Shown piece by piece: positions 32,841-44,818 of a DNA stretch of 64,000 bases. The DNA lies in contig OZ023199.1 of NCBI GenBank assembly GCA_963995505.1, positions 9,035,373 through 9,099,372 on the forward strand, read 5' to 3'. The notes under the pieces were generated by a model, which made no database searches, was not told the origin of the DNA, and saw only the letters and a program-made list of their open reading frames with translations. The DNA comes from Hypericum androsaemum (Eukaryota > Streptophyta > Magnoliopsida > Malpighiales > Hypericaceae). Both the position numbers and the translations under genes were made by a program. Positions within the stretch are counted from its first letter, which is position 1; the number at the start of each line of letters is the position of its first letter.

Positions 32841-34240
32841 ATGCTCGGGCACTCTTTCCACATGTCGTGGGTTTCTCATTGAATTATACCGCGCAGAATT
32901 TTAACATGTTTTTGGCTACAACCTCATATTTATATGAGAGAATTTAACATCCCGAGTATATAATTAAATAATAATTTATTCTTTGGTGAAACAAAATTTA
33001 CTTATAAAATAACTCATATCCATATTAAAATGTGGGAACCTCCCTATTTATGTGTAAATTGGTACAAACGATTGAGGTAGAGTATCTTTTATTGGATGCA
33101 ATTATTGGCAATAATTGTACTGAGTTGAGGCCAACGTCAAAGACTTTCTATACAACAAATAAACAAATAACAAGAAGAAATACGTGGAATATGTAAAAAG
33201 AATTTTGCACACACCAAAAGTGTTTCAAAATCGAATTATTCGGATATGTATCTTCTAAAGTAATTATATAACAACAAGAGGAAAAATCCATGGTGTGAGC
33301 AGGGAGGCACGTTCTTCGTGACCCGGCACCGGCCCAGGTCCCAATCAAAACTATCCTAATACCAACAACAAAAGGGGTAATTCTGTCCTTCGTGACCTAT
33401 GCACCACGTATGTAGCACTAGCACGAAATAAATCATTTTCTAGACCAAAAAAGTCAGTTATAAAAAAAGGTCTGTATCCTTTCTGACATATTCAATAAAA
33501 AAACTAAAATATTTTTTTTGATAACTTTATTATTTTCACATGAATATTGAATTCTAACTATATATTAATAGCTTCTGCGTGTCCGTGTTTGAAATGTTAA
33601 TGTAACATTTAGTTGAAACTATTCTTCAAATTTTCACTGGAGTTGACTAATCCAACTTAGAAATAGGCTTAGATTATAAAAAAGTTGAAAAAAATTTATA
33701 TATTGTTTACATAACTGCATTCTGAAGCTTTTAAACTCGAAATAACTGACCTACAACAATTACTTACAAATTGAACTACGTAGTCGGTAATTATGAAATT
33801 AGGTATTTAGTATTTACTATCAACTATCGCCTATTTCCTAATTCCTAATGGTTATTCATCATTGTACCAAACAAGCCTTAGTTCTCACATTCAATTTAGA
33901 GTACCTCGAATTTGGAAAAAAAACACCCTGTAATTCCATTATTTTAAAATTTAGAGTTTACGTAAATTTGGCATCCAATAATATTTTCAACGTAATTAGA
34001 AAGAGAAGAAGCAAATCAGTGACATGAAGAAGATTGGCAACGGCGGAAGAAGGCGAGGAAAGAAAGCAAGCATGGCTTGCAGAGTTGGCAAGCTCAATAA
34101 ATCGCTACTTTTCGAATAACTCGAACTCGAGAATCCAAATTTTGTTGGTTGGTTCTGCGCTCGCCTAAAAAAAAAGACATAAACCAGAAGACCAAAATCC
34201 CACTTCTGAAAACAAAACACCAAACAAGTGCTCAACAACC
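32841..34240. other. Intergenic upstream of SCAR
   Basis: AT-rich, no gene. Short frames lack domains. The SCAR promoter presumably begins in the right-hand part. Confidence 0.5.
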
Positions 34241-34245
34241 TCTCC

Positions 34246-34250
<5 letters not shown>

Positions 34251-34278
<28 letters not shown>

Positions 34279-34365
34279 GGCAGTTAAGCTGGTTCATTCT
34301 TCACTCTCCCTGACACTGACCTAATACTTGCTACTAGCTCCACCATCTCTCTCTCTCTCTCTCCA
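34251..34365 (+). promoter_or_regulatory. CT-rich leader of the SCAR gene
   Basis: Two pure (CT)n tracts (34252-34279 and 34342-34364) lie 60-180 bases before the start codon. CT/GA tracts of this kind are common in plant core promoters and 5' leaders. Whether they lie just upstream of or inside the transcript cannot be decided here. Confidence 0.5.
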
Positions 34366-34427
34366 TTTCATTGAAGCAACTTGTTCCAATCTCTTCTGGG
34401 TGGATAGATACCCTTTTGAAGAGGAAA

Positions 34428-37400
34428 ATGCCATTGGAGAGGGTGGTGGTGAGGAACGAGTACGGGCTGGGAAGCTCGGAGCTTTACAAAGAAGCCAACC
34501 GCCAGGAGGACCCAAAAGCACTTTTGGAGGGATTAGCTGTTTCTGGCCTTGTTGGGATCCTGCGCCAGCTCGGTGATCTCGCCGAGTAAGTAACAATCTG
34601 AACCCAATTGTTTCTTGGAGAAGAAGAAAAAGGAAGTGACTTTACTGTTGTTGGTGGAAATGGCCTCTTAAAGATGGCTGCTTTATGGCATTTTAAGCAT
34701 GTGTTGGAGCTTGTTTCATTGAACATAGAAGTAGAAGAGGGTAAATGGGAAGTGATTTTTCTGTTGTTGGTGGAATTGGGTTCTTGAAGATGGTTGCTTC
34801 ATGGCTATTTGTGCATGGGGTGGAACTTGTTTTTTTGTGATAGCTCGGATATCCAGAATCGAGCACGACCCTATTATTTTAGATAGTGTCTCCGCCAATG
34901 ATACTTTTTACATTCAAGAGCCTTGAATTCAAGACCTTGTTAGGTGAATCCAAGTCCTTTACCATTTGGACTAACTCCTCCCATTGGTGGTGGAACTTGT
35001 TTCATTGAGCATAGAAGTAGAAGAGGGGAAATGGGAAGTCCTTAATTAGGAATTTTTTTTAAGTCAAAGGGGAAATGTTGTTTTTTGTCTTTTCCTTTTA
35101 TCTGGGTAGGAGAGAGAGTTTGTTTTGCTGTTGGATTGTTTTGATGTTCGCTAAGCTATTTGGTTCCTAAGCCTGGATCTGGTTTGAATTGCTGCCCCAC
35201 ATTGGTTTTTTTTTTGTTTGGAAAGTTTCTATGTTTCCTTGAAAAAGGTTAACTGTTCTGAGTTATAATCATCATAGAGGAAAATCTGTGGTAATTTGGG
35301 ATTAATTTGGAATGTATTTGCATGTAGATTATAGGGGTGAGATTCTCATGCCATGGTGAAACTTTTTGCTCCCCGGGAAAGGGATCAAGGGGTTCTATCC
35401 GAGCTTGTTAGTTCATAAAGTTTACCTGTGAATTTGGTTGGGCTCTTCTACTTGTTGATCTGTCTGTATAGGAATTTTCCATATCCTACCCAAAACATTT
35501 GGGCAGTGAGTAAGTGGATATTCCGCACTTACAAACTAGCCCAACCCACTTGCAACTTTTGATATGGGATTCTCTCCAACTCCAACGGTCTATATCCATC
35601 AACAACCGGGACTGGTGTGTTGCACCAATTCCCACTTTTATGCATAAGCTAACCGTTGAAACCGGCTTTGGATTTCTGTTATCAGTAAATTTTGGATTCT
35701 GTTTTTTGACTTCGTACTCCGGACCTCTCTCTACTATTGTAAAAAGCTTCACTTAATTAATACAGACATAGACAATGAGTGAACAATGGGGATTATCTAA
35801 ATTTTGTGTAGTGTTCTTGTAGATTTGCAGCAGAGGTTTTCCATGGATTGCAGGAGCAAGTTATGTCTACATCTTCAAGAAGTCACAGATTGATGGCTCG
35901 TGTACAGAATATTGAAGCTGCACTGCCTTCTATTGAGAAAGCTATTTTGGCCCAAACGAGCCACATACATTTTGCTTACACTGCTGGTATGGGAATTCAG
36001 CTTCAATAAAAACAACATTTCTATCTGCTATCTCGTTTATCTCTTCACATTTCATAATTCGAATACAATTTAGTTTCTCTCTTGTCCAATTCTTGGAATG
36101 GTGATTGTAAGTCTGACTTCTAATTTGTAGCTTATGTTTATGCAAAGATTTAAAGACCCAAGCTTTCATGGTAATACTTGCTAACATTTGGCGAAAGATA
36201 GATTTCTAGTTTTTCGCTTCCCTGTTCACCTTTTTGTTTTGTTATCCGCATGTGTTTTTGTCGTCGGTGCAAGTGGTTGGAACTGCTCGTTAAATGCTTG
36301 CGTTTGCAGGTTTTGAATGGCATCCCCGTATAAACAAGGAACAAAACCATTTCATCTACAACGACCTACCCAGATTTATCATGGATTCCTATGAAGAATG
36401 CCGTGATCCTCCTCGTCTTCAAGTGCTCGACAAGTACTGTTTCCATCTTTCTCTATAGCCAATGTTTGAATAGCAGTGTGTTTACACAAAGAATGTCGTA
36501 TGCGACCTGTGATTGTATTTCCTCTTGCTTCACGTCTCAGGTTTGACACTGGTGGACCAGGCTCTTGTCTTAAGAGATACTCAGATTCGACCTTCTTCAG
36601 AAGGGTATCTGGTAATTTTAAGGAATCAGATGTTGATAAAGTTCGAAAGGCTAAGAAGACTCGTAAAAGCAAGGTATGTCATATGAATATTGAGCTGGGG
36701 TCATTAAAAAAACCCTGTTTTATCTTTCAATGGAGTGTATCTTGGCAAGATAATGCTTCTGTAAAATTAGTTATCCGCAGTTTGTGATGGAAGGTGAACC
36801 GTTGAAATACGTGCTTCGGCCTCCAATCTCATAATTGTCTTGAAAGAATGTCATTGATCAAAATAGATTCTCGTAATCAAGATCTTTTTGCTTTCATCTC
36901 AGGATTAACTTTTAATGCTTCTTAACTATGATATGTATTTGGCCCCAATTGGTAACTAGACTTCCGAAAATCTGACCGATTGAAATCTGACAAAATGAAC
37001 AGAAAAAGAGATCCTCACGAAGGAATGAAGAGTTGTGTGCTGCATCAACGTCAAACCTTAGCGGCAGGTGGTGTGTTTCTCTGAAGAGCTTAATCCATAT
37101 TCATTCTTCTTTCAGCTCGAGAAAGTTGATAAATTTAACTTTGCAGGATGCAGTTCGCCACTCCTTTTGGTAATGGAAGGTCTTCTCCTACTTATACGAC
37201 CTCAACTTCTGACATGACACTAAAATCTGACGTGGGTGACCGATCAAACTCTTTCGATTCTAGAATGGGGTCAGGAGACATTGAGCATGTTTTCCACTCA
37301 AATTCAACCGCGCCACGGGAAGAGCATGATGATATCCAGGTGCCAGCTTATAGAGATGGACAGCATGACAATGCAAATGAAAATTTACCCCAAAGTTCAA

Positions 37401-40400
37401 CTCCTGGTCATACTGCTGGTGGTTGTGTGACCTGGGACGAGAAGGAAGAGATAATGGATCCTAGGTTTCAGCATTTTGACGGGCTGGAGATTCTTTCTTT
37501 TGATTCCGATATGGATATGCCTGATGATGTGAATCCCAACCTCGGAAATTCTGATATGGATATGCCAGATGGTGTGGAACTTGACCACGGAAATTCTGAT
37601 ATGGATATGCCTGAGGATTTGGTTGACAATGACTCCACTCCGGAATCAAGCTCAAGGGAGGATCAACTTGATGAGGTGGAAAGTGAGCCAGACAACTACT
37701 TGGATGCCCTCAACACTATCGAATCAGAATCTGAAAGTGATCTTGATTTCCAGACGAAAAATGAAGTTCCACGAGTTTCCTCAGTCACTAGTGATGAAAC
37801 AAGAGAACATGAGATATGCACCGGTGAATCACAAAATCTAGACCACCATCCAGATAAAGATGAACTTAACATTTCATCGAAGATAGAAGCATCAGCCAAT
37901 CCCGTCTCATCAAACAGTTCTGAACTTGAAGAGACTTTCCGTGTCAGTTGTGTCGGTTCATCTCTCGTTTCTGACTGTTTGCCACTTACTGCTGATTCTG
38001 CAAGAACCATTATTCTGGATGATGTTAAACTTGATTCTTCAGATAGCTGCCCTACATCTTCTGGCTCCACAACAGAAAACGTTTTTGAACCATTACATGA
38101 TGACACCTTGAGCCCTTCCTATAAATCTCAGGAGTCCACTATTGAATTTCCTAGTGGTATTTCGGGAAGCAAGTCTGAAGAATCCTTCATTGGATTTTCC
38201 GGTGCTACTTCCTCGAGCAAGCTTCAAGAATCTATCTTACAAAGTTCTGTTGATGCTTCAGTTAGCAAGACTCAAGAATCTGTGGTTGAACGCTCTGGTG
38301 ATGTTTCAGTTTGCAAGTCACAAGAATCTAACGTCGAGTGCTCTGGGAATGCTTCAGTTATCACATCTAAACAATCCGTGGTAGAATGCTCTGAGGATGC
38401 TTCAATTAGCAAGCCTCAACAATCCAAGGTTGACCTTTCTGGTGTTAACCCGGTCATGATCTGGACAAATGGGGGCCTTTTGGGTCTCGAGCCATTGAAA
38501 CCTCCTGATTTTTTCATGTCAGCTGCATCAAGTCAGGATTCTGTCATGAGAAGTAAAGGTGAGGCAGTCGGTCCACCGGATCACAAATTCATGCCAGGCG
38601 ATGTGCGAGAGGGAGAGAAGCTGACTCCTGAATCAGCGATGGTCAAGCAATATGCTAAAATTGAAAAATCTAGAAGCTCTCAGGACAGCTGCAGCTATGG
38701 TGATGACTTTTACGCTGGAGTACCGCAACCTATAACAAGGACTGAAAATGAAGTACCATGTCGTGCTGATAACAATGGCTCGTTAACTGAAGCATGTCTA
38801 GTGAATGACGAAAGCTCATCCAGAGTGTTTGGACTTGTCAATGGTTTACGCAAAACACTTTCGCTTGGTTCTGATGGTAAGACTGAGGCAGTTGGCTCTT
38901 TGAGAACAAATGTTGAAGAGCAGAGTAGTGGGAATGATCGGCCTAAAGTTCAGGCTACTTTCGGAAAAGCTTATGATGAAAAGTTCAGATGGAACTTGAC
39001 TTTCGATTCGCCAAGTTCTTCACCTCCGCTTGAACATATGAAAATCTCATTTCGCCCTGCTGATGGCTTTGACACGTCCAAACTGAAACTGAAATTTCCC
39101 GACGGTAGTCATAGCAATGGGAATGTCAGAGATGCTTTTCCATCATTTCAGTTGGTCCCAGAGAATGCATTGTCACTTAATGATGTGGTTTCTCACTCTG
39201 ATGATGATATCTTCTGTAGATCATCTCGTTATATGTCTGATGATTGTCTCAGCCACAAGTCTGATGCAGATTCTGAACTGTGGGAATCAGAAGAACCCGA
39301 ATCAATGTCACCGTCTCGGGGGACTGGGAAAGCAGGGACCAATGGCACAGATTCATCTCTGTCTACTACAATTTTGGATCTTCCCAGCTTTGATTCCATG
39401 AGCACTGTGATGAAGAGAAGTGAAATTGATAATTTGCAACCAACAAATATCCTTGACCCGCATCAAGCTAAAGAGACCGCCCCTTTACCACCGCCTCTAC
39501 CTCCAGCGCAATGGCGGGTTTCACAGACCCCCTTGGATGAGTTTGAAGACCAAAAACCTGTTATAACTGAAGTGCCAACAAGAGCAAAAGTACTTCCCGG
39601 ACGGGACCTGTCGGAGCTGATGATGAACTCTAAGCCAGCACTAGCTGTTAAACAACCATTTCAAGAAAAGTTACATTCATTTAGGTTTAGTAAGGTATAA
39701 AAGCATCAGTCTCTACCGTTTCTCTTTTCCTATCTGATTAGCCTGAGTTGCTACTCGGACAAAATCAAATGCCATTTTGGATTTATTTTTTCCTCTTGGA
39801 TTCTTTTATGTGTTTGAAGCAGGACGAACACAAGTTGACGCAAAATGAAGCCTTTCAGACTGCAAACATCAAGGATTTAGATGAAAAGGATGACTTCTTG
39901 CATCAAATCAGAACAAAAGTGAGTTCTAAATTTTCGCTTTTCTGTTGGTACACGTCTCTCGTCAAAATGCATATAATCTGGTTACTTACAGAGTCGCCAG
40001 AAGTTATAGCACCGAATTCTGACACTGACAGTTGACCACTTCTATTTGTCCACAAAACTTGTGTGGCATTCGAGACGATCTTCTTCTTTCTCGCCTGTGT
40101 ACACGAAGTAGACGATGAAAGTTGTAATAGAAGCATGTTGCTAGATTCTAGCTCACTTGTTCTGCTTCGTCTTTGATCAGTCATTCTCCTTACGGCGCAC
40201 GGTGACGGCTAAGCCAGTACTTACACCAGCTCCTGCAAATGACAAAGTTACTGCAATCCTCAGAAAGGCCAATGCAATACGACAGGTTCGAAAATTCTCC
40301 CGTTCCTATTCCGTTTCTCCCTTCTACATTTCAACATTGTTATGACCCTTCTGGCAAATAATTGCCAGGCCGTTGGGAGCGACGATGGGGAAGAAGACGA

Positions 40401-40419
40401 TGACAACTGGAGCGAATAA
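34428..40419 (+). CDS. SCAR: SCAR/WAVE complex subunit (actin nucleation promoter)
   Basis: Nine GT-AG exons join in frame: 34428-34585, 35823-35986, 36310-36433, 36541-36673, 37003-37067, 37147-39694, 39823-39918, 40181-40285, 40369-40419, giving 1147 residues. The N-terminus ([20 protein letters not shown]) through about residue 210 is the SCAR homology domain that docks into the SCAR/WAVE complex, followed by a basic patch ([16 protein letters not shown]). The large sixth exon is acidic, serine-rich and disordered, with two internal repeat blocks. The C-terminus is the WCA module: WH2-like [15 protein letters not shown] (about 1088-1102), the central segment [13 protein letters not shown], and an acidic tail with the conserved Trp (EDDDNWSE). 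This module binds actin and activates Arp2/3 in epidermal and trichome morphogenesis. The acceptor of exon 7 is AAGCAG, so use of the first AG would add one Gln. Confidence 0.96.
35465..35600. repeat. LTR-like dispersed repeat, copy 2, in SCAR intron 1
   Basis: TCCATATCCTACCCAAAACA...GGGATTCTCTCCAAC matches 32010-32125. It sits inside the 1.2-kb first intron with no internal element sequence beside it, as a solo LTR or fragment would. Confidence 0.6.
37508..37620 (+). repeat. Three in-frame coding repeats in SCAR (MDMP motif)
   Basis: (N)[24 protein letters not shown] and [10 protein letters not shown] lie at roughly residues 336-374. The DNA repeats GATATGGATATGCC(T/A)GA three times. It is in the disordered central region. 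Confidence 0.85.
38119..38445 (+). repeat. About seven in-frame ~20-residue repeats in SCAR
   Basis: Consensus S-K-x-Q-E-S-x-V-E-x-S-G-D-A-S-V over about residues 540-648, for example [15 protein letters not shown] and [15 protein letters not shown]. The nucleotide period is 57-60 bp and the frame is preserved, so the array has expanded under coding constraint. Confidence 0.88.
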
Positions 40420-40735
40420 ACACCGTGCAGTTAACAGCGTCTGCGAATCGACGAAAAAGAGTAATGTCGGGTGAAGATTCGAGTTGGTACAGGCGGGCAA
40501 GGTTGTGGTACAGATCTGTGCATACTTGCAGTTTTTCTTGTGTAACTAATTTCTAGTTCTTGCCTTGTATCTATTTTGCATATCACTTCACTAATTTGTT
40601 GCAGTTCGTGCGCTATATAGTTAGGATTGGCGCTGCAATCAATGAGATAAGCTATTAGGTTCTTTTGTCATGTCTTAACTGAAATTACGTATGTCTATTC
40701 AAATGTAAATATAAACGAATGAAAACCAAATAAGC
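40420..40735 (+). other. SCAR 3' untranslated region and flank
   Basis: Non-coding sequence after the SCAR stop. No clear single polyadenylation signal was identified. Confidence 0.5.
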
Positions 40736-41515
40736 CCTTTTATTTGTTCAAAAAATTCACACAAATCCTTCTACTAGAAAGTGACTCACATAAATTCCTC
40801 CTACACTTTTCAAAATGGGTCAAATACTCACCGACTATACGTCATCATTTAAAAAACACATCATCTTTAAAATATAAAAAAATTCACCCTCTCTTCCAAA
40901 ACAAAACCCACTCATCTCTTATTTAAAAAAAACCTCTCATTAAGATTTCACGAGAGAGAAGAAAGGGAGGAAAGGATACCGAAACCCATACCGCCTCCAT
41001 CCTCTCTGTTGCACGCCTTTCATTTTCGAGCCTGAGATCTTGGTCTTTTGCTTCTTCTTTTATTGAATCGAAATACGTCGACCTAACAACTTTGATATCT
41101 TGTTATCGGATTCTGATTGGATCCAACATAATTATGATGCTTAATAGCATTCGCTCTCAAGGGAATCCTCTGTTCATTCCAAAACCCAAGAAAGTTTCAG
41201 TCTTTAGATCCAGAATTAATTAACGATTTCTTATTTTATTTTAATTTTTGGGAATCTAGATAATGTCTTCGATTTCCATCCTTCTGCTGCTGCTACTTCC
41301 TTTTTGGTCCATTTCGACATGTTCCCTTAGGGTGGGTTTTTTTTCTGAAGATGATGCGATATTTTTAAAATGACAAAGACGTTGCGTTAGCTGATGACGT
41401 GTCATCGATGATTGAAAAAATATTCATAGTGTTATTTGACCAATTTTGAAAAGTACAGGTCTTTAAAGTAGAAAAACTCACGTGAACTTTTTGAGCAAGT
41501 AAAAGTAACAAAACA
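40736..41515. mobile_element. Fold-back element FB8 just downstream of SCAR
   Basis: Left arm CTTTTATTTGTTCAAAAAAT and right arm (complement) CTTTTACTTGCTCAAAAAGT stay alignable for about 190 bp. They include CACTTTTCAAAATGGGTCAAAT against GTACTTTTCAAAATTGGTCAAAT, and ACGTCATCA boxes. The interior (40940-41330) is a gene-like pyrimidine and leader stretch without a long frame. I could not pair a target duplication, so the ends are approximate. Confidence 0.65.
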
Positions 41516-42280
41516 CCAACTTCCGGTTCTGCTTCTCTTGTCCCCGAAATCTGATCGCCGCTTTCACTTGAAGTATATATCAAAAAAAAATTTATTGATA
41601 ATTGGTCAAAATGAGATTTAAAGAAAACAAATAGCAAAAGAAATTTCCAAGTTTTTTTTTACAAACCAGGGGAATTAAATCAATCTACATTATCGAAATC
41701 ATAGTGAGCTCTAGTTATTATTTTCTTTTGGTATGTAAAACAACTAATAATAACAGATATTTCCCAGTACTTTTTTTATAATGGTAATAACAGAAAACTT
41801 TTAATATTTTATTGAATCAGCTAGATAATGAAGATTGAAAAAAAAAAGCAATGTGTTACTTCAATCTTTCCAACCCCAACTACTGGTTGTTTAAAAGTAT
41901 AATAATATTTCACAAAGATATGGTTAGGAGACATGATCGGAGTTCGACAAAACAATTTATATTTTGTTATTGGAAATTTTTCATTAGGACTCGAGCAGTT
42001 AAACATATGCAAAATATTGTTTAGAACAAAGACAAAAATTTATTAGAACTAATTATGGAGAGCCACCATGGTTGCAGAATTTGATTAATTTTTTGGAATT
42101 TTTTGTCGTGGGTATGGTTCGCCCATATCTATCTGGTCTGGTGGTTCAAATAATTCAGTTAGATTCATGGGATAGAGCTAGTACTAAACATATATATCTT
42201 ACTTATCAATTATTGGTTTGAAACTTAGATTAATTATTAATTGTAACTATTTATATGTCACCACCCCGCATAGCGATTTC
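41516..42280. other. Intergenic, nothing recognised
   Basis: AT-rich, no gene or defined repeat. Confidence 0.5.
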
Positions 42281-42508
42281 GTCTTTATAAGGGTTTTTTT
42301 TGGGCAAATTGTCCACCGCCCTTGGATTTGCTTAAATTATTATTTCAGTCCCTCATGTTTCAAAATCAAAGATTTGGCTCTCTAATTTATTTTTATTGAA
42401 ATCTAAGACCTCTAGCTGATGTCATCTGCCAAGGAGGGACCTAAAATGACTCATTTACCCTTTGGTTAAAAAATTAAAAATTAAAAATTCTTCCCTCTCT
42501 CCTCCTTC

Positions 42509-43901
42509 AGGTTTTTTTTCTGTTTGGTGTTACTATTCATCATATTTTGTCAAAAAGGAGTCCAATTTTAAAGTATTGCAGGAGTGGTGTCCACGTGGCA
42601 TGGACGCCGACATCTTTCGTCGGATGACCAAGATCTGACTTTCTTTGGCGAATCTATCATCCGGCCAAAAAAGTCAGATCTTGGTCCAAGATCTGACTTT
42701 TTTGGTCGGATCTTGGTAGATAAGATATCCGAAATCTTCAAAAAAATTTGGATGACCAAGATCCGACATAAAAAGTCAGATCTTGGCAAAATAGACATGA
42801 TATGTGTTTTGTCTTGGTGGTAGAAGGTGCTATTTTTTACTCAATAGTCATAGGTTCGATTCATACTTCTTGCAATCTTGCTTTTAATTTTTACTATTCA
42901 ACAGAAATATTATATTAAATAAATTCAACTGTAAAAGTTAGACAAGTAATTTTTGATAGCCAAATTGGTTTAAGTTGTGGTCTTTGGACCTAAGGTCATA
43001 AGTTCAATACTTGACTTTGATAATTTTTTTATCACTTCGTTTTACTAAATCATTCACCATAAGTTCAAAATTTTTATCACTTCGTTTTACTAAATCATTC
43101 ACCATAATTTCAACACCGATCATTCACGAAGTGATTTAATATTCACCATAATTTTTAATATTCAACAAATTTATTTTAGTATTAGTGAATGATTTAATAT
43201 TCACCATAATTTTTTTATCACTTCGTTTTACTAAATTAATCTTTGATAATTTTTTATCACTTCGTTTTACTAAATCATTCACCATAATTTCGTTTTACTA
43301 AATCATTCACCATAATTTCAACACCGATCATTCACGAAGTGATTTAATGTTCACCATAATTTTTAATATTCACCATATTTAATAAAAAAATTTGTTTTAA
43401 TATTAGTGAATGATTTAGTAAAACGAAGTGATAAAAAAATTGCTAAAGTTGATAATTGAACCTGTGACCTTAGGTCTAAAGACCACAACTTAAACCAATT
43501 TGGCTATCAAGAATTATTTATCTAATTATTATAATATAATTTATTTAATATAATATTTCTGTTGGATAGTAAAAATTAAAAGCAAGATTGTAAGAAGTAA
43601 GAATCGAACCTATGACCATTGAGTAAAAAATAGCACCTTCTACCACCAAGACAAAACGCATGTTATGTCTATTTTACCAAGATCCGACGTATTATGTCGG
43701 ATCTTGGTCATTCGAATTTTTTTAAAGATTTCGGCGAATATCTTATCTACCAAGATCCGACGAAAAAAGTCGAATCTTGGACCAAGATCTGACTTTTTTT
43801 GGCATCCGTGCCACGTGGACACCACTCCTACAATACTTTAAAATTGGACACCTTTTTGACAAAATGTGCTGAATAGTAACACTAAACAGAAAAAAAAAAC
43901 C
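42509..43901. mobile_element. Fold-back element FB10 nested in FB9, near-complete palindrome
   Basis: 1393 bp. The arms of about 500 bp pair from both ends: AGGTTTTTTTTCTGTTTGGT against (complement) GGTTTTTTTTTTCTGTTTAG, then GTGTTACTATTCA, TTTTGTCAAAAAGG and GTGGTGTCCACGTGGCA. The flanks share CCTCCTTC (42501-42508, 43902-43909). Inside the left arm is a second-order palindrome of 41 bases at 42665-42705 (CCAAAAAAGTCAGATCTTGG, one T, then its complement). The centre (43020-43440) is made of shuffled direct and inverted copies of ATCACTTCGTTTTACTAAAT and CATTCACCATAATTTCAA. Confidence 0.85.
42950..43020 (+). repeat. tRNA-like segment in FB10 left arm
   Basis: TTGATAGCCAAATTGGTTTAAG resembles a pol III A box (TRGCNNARYNGG), and GGTCATAAGTTCAATACTTG lies at B-box spacing (GGTTCRANTCC) with mismatches. 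The mirror copy is at about 43445-43510. It is probably a SINE-derived scrap. No functional tRNA fold is claimed. Confidence 0.45.
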
Positions 43902-44818
43902 CCTCCTTCCTCCCCTCTTCTCTCTCCACGCCTCTCTCCCTTCTCTCCTCCCAGCTTCATCTTCAACCTCCTCATCCCCACAAAAACTAATTAAACACTC
44001 AAAATCTTAGATACCTAAAAATATTCAATTAATTAAAACCCAAAATACCCGATTAAACACCATCGCACACCCAAACCCGCCTCGTCTCCTCATCTCCCAA
44101 ACCCGAGAAGACCACTCTCCATTTTGAATTTATCAATTCCATGGAAAAAGGCCCAACAAATAAATATTAGGGTTTCTCCTCCGTTGAAGTTCACTCCCCA
44201 CGTTAAATTTCTTCCATGGATTTTATTTTAGAAGCAGATCTCTCACTAATTAGTTCCCAATTTATGCCCATAAAAGAAAAAAACCGAAAGGGCTTGGTTC
44301 CAAAGGAAACAGTTTGGAACTAAAACAAGAATTGGAGTCTCACTTTTCCAAAGAAAATGTCTGCGTGTACACTTGCTGATTAATAAAGAGCCATGGTCAA
44401 ATTCACTTACTGTTGCAAAAACATGGTTGTTGATTAATAAAGAGCCATGGTCAAATGCACTTTCGTGAAAGTTTTTAATGGGGTATTCATGGATGTTTAA
44501 TTAATGGGGTATTCATGAATGGGTAAGGTTGAAGTTGGAGATGGGTTGAAGATGGGAGAAGAGAGGGGGGAGGGGAGGGGAGGGGAGGAAAGAGAAAAGA
44601 GGTTGAAGGGTTATTTTTTGTTTATTTTATTAGAAGGGTATAATTATTATTTTGAATTTTTTTTAACCGGATGACATCAGCGGGGGCCTTAAAGTTTAAT
44701 AAAAGTAAACTATGGGAGACAAAATTTTGATTTCAAAATACAAGGGGCTGAAACAGTAATTTAAACAAACTCCAGGAGGCTGGGGACAATTTGCCCTTTT
44801 TAGGGGGTCTTTATAAGG

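Larger units (their letters stand above)
42293..44806. mobile_element. Fold-back element FB9 (Mutator-like) with nested FB10
   Basis: Terminal repeats centre on GGGCAAATTGTCC: left 42302 GGGCAAATTGTCCACCGCCC, right (complement) GGGCAAATTGTCCCCAGCCT. They continue ATTTG-TTAAATTA, TTTCAAAATCAAA and TAGCTGATGTCATC against CGCTGATGTCATC. The flanks share an exact 12-bp direct repeat GTCTTTATAAGG (42281-42292, 44807-44818). This is longer than a usual 9-bp duplication, so the exact ends are uncertain by a few bases. The right half (43910-44640) is cargo-like leader sequence without an intact frame. Confidence 0.8.

Noticed and set aside
37148..39700. 850-codon frame as an independent gene starting MQFATPF
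   Set aside because: It is exon 6 of SCAR. Upstream exons supply the SCAR homology domain and downstream exons the WCA end, with consistent splice phases.
42584..43825. Mirror-image 60-80 codon frames (KKSDLGPRSDFFGRILVDKI-type)
   Set aside because: They arise from the palindromic arms of FB10 and mirror each other. No start context or domain.
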